A stretch of DNA of 51,890 nucleotides from Burkholderiales bacterium Ga0077543. GTDB taxonomy: Bacteria; Pseudomonadota; Gammaproteobacteria; Burkholderiales; Burkholderiaceae_C. The position numbers and the translations under genes are program-made. Below are positions 49,013 through 51,890 of this stretch, piece by piece. The DNA lies in contig LNET01000023.1 of the NCBI GenBank assembly GCA_001464055.1, forward strand, positions 1 to 51,890, written 5' to 3'. The first letter of the stretch is position 1. Each line of letters begins with the position of its first letter. Below the pieces are notes generated by a model, which was not told the DNA's origin, made no database searches, and saw nothing but the letters and a program-made list of their open reading frames with translations.

Positions 49013-49522
49013 TCAGACAGCGCTTTTGCGCATGGCGACACGATGGCTTAGACCGGCTGCGCGCTCGTTCTCCATGCGTTCGAGCAGGGCTGGAGGCATG
49101 TCATCAGACTCCAGTGACTGGAACCCGTACCGGTGATACGCGGGCGCGTTCCATGCGATGTGCGCGAAGGTGGTGAGCGTGACGTACTTCAATCCCCGGT
49201 CGCTGGCCTCGCGATCGACGCGTTGGAGGAATCTCGTCCCAATGCCGTTCCTTCCATGAGTGGGCAGCACGCTCATCTGAAGGACGTGCAGACCGTCTTC
49301 AGTCTGCGTCGCCGCGCAGAAGCCCACGGCTCCGATGCTTGGTGCGTCAGCTACCCAGAGCAGGCCCTGGCTGCGGCATGCCAGCAATGCAGTGTGCGGG
49401 GTTTTGTACGACCGGTGTTCCGTAGACATCTGGTCTTCCGAGAACCTGCTTCTGGCCCGGACTTCGATTGCTCCGAGGTCACGAACCTCGCGGTACTTGG
49501 CCAGCCGGATCGAGAAGGTCAT
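49013..49522 (-). CDS. GNAT-family N-acetyltransferase 2
   Basis: The 169-residue protein is a second GNAT. MTFSIRLAKYREVRDLGAIEVRARSRF opens it. LHVLQMSVLPTHGRNGIGTRFLQRVDREASDRGLKYVTLTTFAHIAWNAPAYHRYGFQSLE carries the acetyl-CoA loop (THGRNGIG) and the Tyr in YHRYGF. It precedes GNAT 1 on the minus strand with a 61-base gap. Sequence similarity between the two is low beyond the fold, so they are not a recent duplication. The substrate is unknown. Confidence 0.9.
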   Translation of the reverse strand: MTFSIRLAKYREVRDLGAIEVRARSRFSEDQMSTEHRSYKTPHTALLACRSQGLLWVADAPSIGAVGFCAATQTEDGLHVLQMSVLPTHGRNGIGTRFLQRVDREASDRGLKYVTLTTFAHIAWNAPAYHRYGFQSLESDDMPPALLERMENERAAGLSHRVAMRKSAV

Positions 49523-49743
49523 GTTTCCGCCTGAGGTTCGAGCCAGGCGGCCCGCGGAGGCGGGCGGCGTGAGCGCGGGGCTCAAGGATAGCCTGACGCA
49601 GACGCTGGAGACGGCGCTGGCGCAGGTGGACGTGCGGGTGCTCCAGCGTCTGGTGGTGGCCGGCGCCGATGCCTGCTCCTTTGCCGAGCGGGCCCTGGTT
49701 CAAGCCGCACCGGGGGCGTCGGCGGCGCCCCTCCTGCATGTGC

Positions 49744-50241
49744 TCAGCCCAGACCGATCCGCCGGATGTCGAGCGCGAAGGCGCCGGCCTGGCGTGTCGC
49801 GATCATCAGGCCGACCTGGCGGATGCGCGCAGGGTCGAGTGGCGGCGCGTCGGTCACCTCGCGTCCGCGGAAGCTGGCGCGGAAGTCGGCCAGCGGCAGG
49901 CGCAAGGTCTGCCAGTCGGTGCCTGTGGGGGCGAGGCTTGTCTGGTAGTTCAGGGTGTCGAAGCCGTCGTCGGTCAGCAGGCTCAGCTTGAACTGCTTGT
50001 TGTCACCGCGCAGTTCGATCAGGCAGGCGCTGGCGCCCGGGAGGCCCCGCTCGCCAGGGCTGGACCGCACCGAGGCGAAGCCGCCGTTGCGCTCCAGCGA
50101 GACGGTTCCTTCGAACACTGCGTGGCCCCTAGGGTAGTGGCGCAGTGAGCTGCGAGAGATGCCGCCCATCACGCGGTCGTCGATGGCGTGCCATGCGTTC
50201 GCCGCAGTGGAGTCGGAGAAGTCGAACAGTGTCTTGAGCAT
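49744..50241 (-). CDS. CIA30-like protein
   Basis: The 165-residue protein matches the complex I intermediate-associated protein 30 domain (PF08547, a beta-sandwich). LFDFSDSTAANAWHAIDDRVMGGISRSSL, AVFEGTVSLERNGGFASVRS, LSLLTDDGFDTLNYQTSLAP, WQTLRLPLADFRASFRGREV and IRQVGLMIATRQAGAFALDIRRI are the typical blocks. Bacterial members have no proven role. The ATG at 50241 fits the domain start; a longer frame is open upstream. There is no signal peptide. Confidence 0.88.
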   Translation of the reverse strand: MLKTLFDFSDSTAANAWHAIDDRVMGGISRSSLRHYPRGHAVFEGTVSLERNGGFASVRSSPGERGLPGASACLIELRGDNKQFKLSLLTDDGFDTLNYQTSLAPTGTDWQTLRLPLADFRASFRGREVTDAPPLDPARIRQVGLMIATRQAGAFALDIRRIGLG

Positions 50242-50746
50242 GACCGATGCAGCGCCTATCCTATTGTTTGAGGGACGCGCTGGGTTGCCGGGGGACCGTC
50301 TGGGACCGGCCGAAAAGCTACTCCAAGTTCTGCACCTGAATGTCGACTTCGACGCCAAGTGCTTGTCGCATATGAAGGTTGTCTTTCAGCCGGCTCGAAC
50401 ACCCCACAACTTACCCCACAGGCTGCGCGTGCTGCGCCGTGCTGTGGCTCACGTGGGATGCTGCGTGCAACGTCTGAACTGTAGCCGGTCGGCGGGCGCC
50501 AAACAGTTGCTACACGAGGGTACTGCGCGTGGCCATAGTCTGCGGTCAAGTTGCTGTGATCTCTGAGCAGCAGCTACAGCCTGCAAGTGGTGCCTGATAG
50601 CGCTGGATCGGCTACCTCCGACTGACAGCAGTCGGTCGGTTCTCTTGGAAACGACGGCAGGCACCAAGGGAAGGCACATACTTCATGGTTCGCAGCGAGC
50701 ACCGCTCGATGTCCGTTATTGATGTTCGGAGCCTGGTCGGGTCGCG
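50242..50746. other. 505-base stretch without a supported gene
   Basis: No frame has the codon use of the neighbouring genes or a recognised domain. The GC content drops relative to the flanks. No hairpin, tRNA or repeat was recognised. It borders the truncated ATPase gene and may be remnant DNA. Confidence 0.4.
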
Positions 50747-51604
50747 TTAGCGCAGTAGTTTCACCCGCAGGCGCCGCGCCCGTTCGGTGAACGCCTTCTC
50801 GCCGCCTTCGAGGATGTCGCACACGACCTTGCGGATCCCGGCATCGTCTAACCCGCCGGCGACGTAGCTGAAGGTCGGCAAGCCGCCGTCCGCTGCAGGG
50901 CTGGCGTTCGCCACGATGATTTGATCGGCGTCGGTGTTGATGACCAGGTTTGCATTGTGCGTAACCATGATTACCTGGCGCTTGGTCTTCGCCTCTACGA
51001 ACAAGTCGACCAGTTCGTCGAACACCGATTTTGGATCGAGGTTCTCTTCGGGCTGGTCAATGATCAGCGGACGGTCGTCGCCGTCGTCGAGGGCGAGGTA
51101 GAGAAGCAGTAGGACGATACCTCTCGTACCCGGCGAAAGTTTGCGGATGTCGATTCCGTCGTAGACGATTTCGTACTGGACCGCGATGTGGTCGGTGCTA
51201 AACAGCCATTGCGCGAACCGCTTCAGCCAGTGCCGGAACGCCTCGTGCTCGGCCGGTGCGTACGGAGCATGAGCGAGCAACTCTTTGTAGTGCGAGGCTA
51301 TGAAGGCGGACATCGCGCCTTCGATCTCCTGTGCCGACCCGGTCTCCCAAGCCGGCTGAAGTTCCGCGCGGGCGACCTTCTGCAGCGCACCAACCCCGTA
51401 GAACGAGCCGGCCTTGCGGCGATCGAGCAACTCTTCTTCGCCTTCCGTGGCCCAGCTTGCAATGTCGGCGACACGCTTGACCTTGACGCTGAGCCGTTTC
51501 AACGTGCCACTCGTCGCGTCCAGCCGCCGCATCAGCGGCGCATACAAATCGATCAATGCCTCCTGTTCCTTTATCACCGCTGCGAATAGACGTGGCGGTT
51601 TCAA
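50747..51604 (-). pseudogene. C-terminal part of a TrlF-like/SMC-like ATPase, cut by an IS30-type element
   Basis: The 285-residue remnant is the end of a larger ATPase. LSPGTRGIVLLLLYLALDD is an ABC-type signature region. PLIIDQPEENLDPKSVFDELVDLF is Walker B with the D-loop, and VIMVTHNANLVINTDADQIIVANA is the switch region. The Walker A half is missing. The wording resembles TrlF-type and related large AAA/SMC-like proteins. The apparent start (TTG at 51604) lies at the edge of the IS30-type element, so it is the insertion junction rather than a real start. Without Walker A the remnant cannot bind ATP alone. The family assignment is by eye. Confidence 0.7.
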
Positions 51605-51890
51605 GTCCGAAGTGCAACACCCGGTTCAATGAACTGAGGCCGAAGGCTTTTGAGATCTGGCCAGGGTTTGCGCGAACACCTCCAGCGGGGTGCTGTGCGT
51701 AGCGCGCGGCCTGGTGTTCAGGCTATCGGCGATGCCGTCGAGCTCGTCCTGGCTGAAGACGCTGAGATCGGTGCCCTTGGGCAGGTACTGTCGGATGAGC
51801 CCGTTGGTGTTCTCGCAGGTGCCGCGCTGCCAGGGGCTGTGCGGGTCACAGAAGTAGACCTTGACGCCCGTCTGCGCTGCCAGATCGACA
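51605..51890 (-). mobile_element. 3' end of an IS30-family element, continuing outside the window
   Basis: The element contains the last 87 codons of the transposase and a short tail with GGTGTTGCACTTCGGACTTG, resembling IS30-family ends. The exact left boundary is uncertain and lies somewhere between about 51590 and 51625. Its insertion removed the front of the ATPase gene. Confidence 0.7.
51626..51890 (-). CDS. IS30-family transposase, C-terminal fragment
   Basis: The part in the window reads [20 protein letters not shown], then [20 protein letters not shown] and [17 protein letters not shown]. This is the end of the DDE domain of IS30 transposases: the catalytic Glu is in the ENTNGLIRQ block, and [12 protein letters not shown] precedes it. 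One base pair at the window edge leaves the frame open to the right. The stop is TGA at 51628-51626. The earlier catalytic residues are outside the window. Confidence 0.92.
   Translation of the reverse strand, partial: VDLAAQTGVKVYFCDPHSPWQRGTCENTNGLIRQYLPKGTDLSVFSQDELDGIADSLNTRPRATHSTPLEVFAQTLARSQKPSASVH

Noticed and set aside
50159..50566. Plus-strand open frame across the start of the CIA30-like gene and the following gap
   Set aside because: Half of it is antisense to the CIA30-like gene, the rest has no domain and poor codon bias.

Overview
The window is GC-rich DNA with almost wall-to-wall genes. A full recCBD set, GreB, the omega subunit next to guanylate kinase, a bifunctional SpoT/RelA and a PEP-CTERM exported protein all point to a betaproteobacterium of the order Burkholderiales, probably the Rubrivivax/Leptothrix/Ideonella side of it. 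The species cannot be named from the sequence. No tRNA, rRNA or CRISPR array was seen.

Layout. (1) 1-7490 is an accessory region on the minus strand. It holds a small exported hypothetical protein, an intact IS630-type element with terminal inverted repeats and a TA target duplication, and a polymorphic-toxin locus. The locus has a full-length AHH-nuclease toxin, its Imm11-like immunity gene, a displaced ('orphan') AHH toxin module that begins in a frameshifted copy of the full-length toxin's central region, and a second Imm11-like gene. (2) 7634-19391 is a minus-strand run: two small transferases and a flavin oxidoreductase of the kinds known as rSAM/selenodomain-associated, followed by recC, recB and recD. 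(3) 19481-23422 is housekeeping: greB, spoT/relA, rpoZ and gmk. (4) 23690-32466 is a plus-strand cluster: a GntR/UTRA regulator, an AprA/fumarate-reductase-like flavoprotein, two small Fe-S ferredoxins separated by a HEAT-repeat protein, an ABC importer whose binding protein carries a NosL-like tail, a DUF971 protein and a ferredoxin-NADP reductase. It reads as an uptake-and-reduction pathway for an unknown oxidised compound. (5) 32520-35004 (minus) is an ECF sigma factor with its NrsF/DUF1109 membrane anti-sigma factor and a probable Tat-exported beta-propeller protein. Next to it lie a Spondin_N/PEP-CTERM protein and a two-component system. (6) 38580-43797 is a tightly coupled plus-strand operon: an ArsS-like radical SAM enzyme, a PhnD/PhnE/PhnC-type importer, a DUF302 lipoprotein and a metallophosphatase-like protein. 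(7) 43837-50241 holds a subtilase, a membrane metallophosphoesterase, an MFS drug exporter, two GNAT acetyltransferases and a CIA30-like protein. (8) The right end has an ATPase gene cut off by an IS30-family element that runs out of the window.

The most striking observation is a promoter-like motif, GTAACC-N16-CGAA, found twice with identical spacing. One copy lies directly upstream of the ECF sigma gene and the other 43 bases upstream of the ArsS-like operon. It matches the consensus I recall for the NrsF-controlled sigma-F of Caulobacter. It therefore ties the sigma factor to the radical-SAM/importer operon as a probable stress regulon, possibly for a metalloid. The transferase and oxidoreductase genes at 16936-19391 belong to families that elsewhere accompany ArsS-like enzymes, so the window may hold two halves of one pathway.
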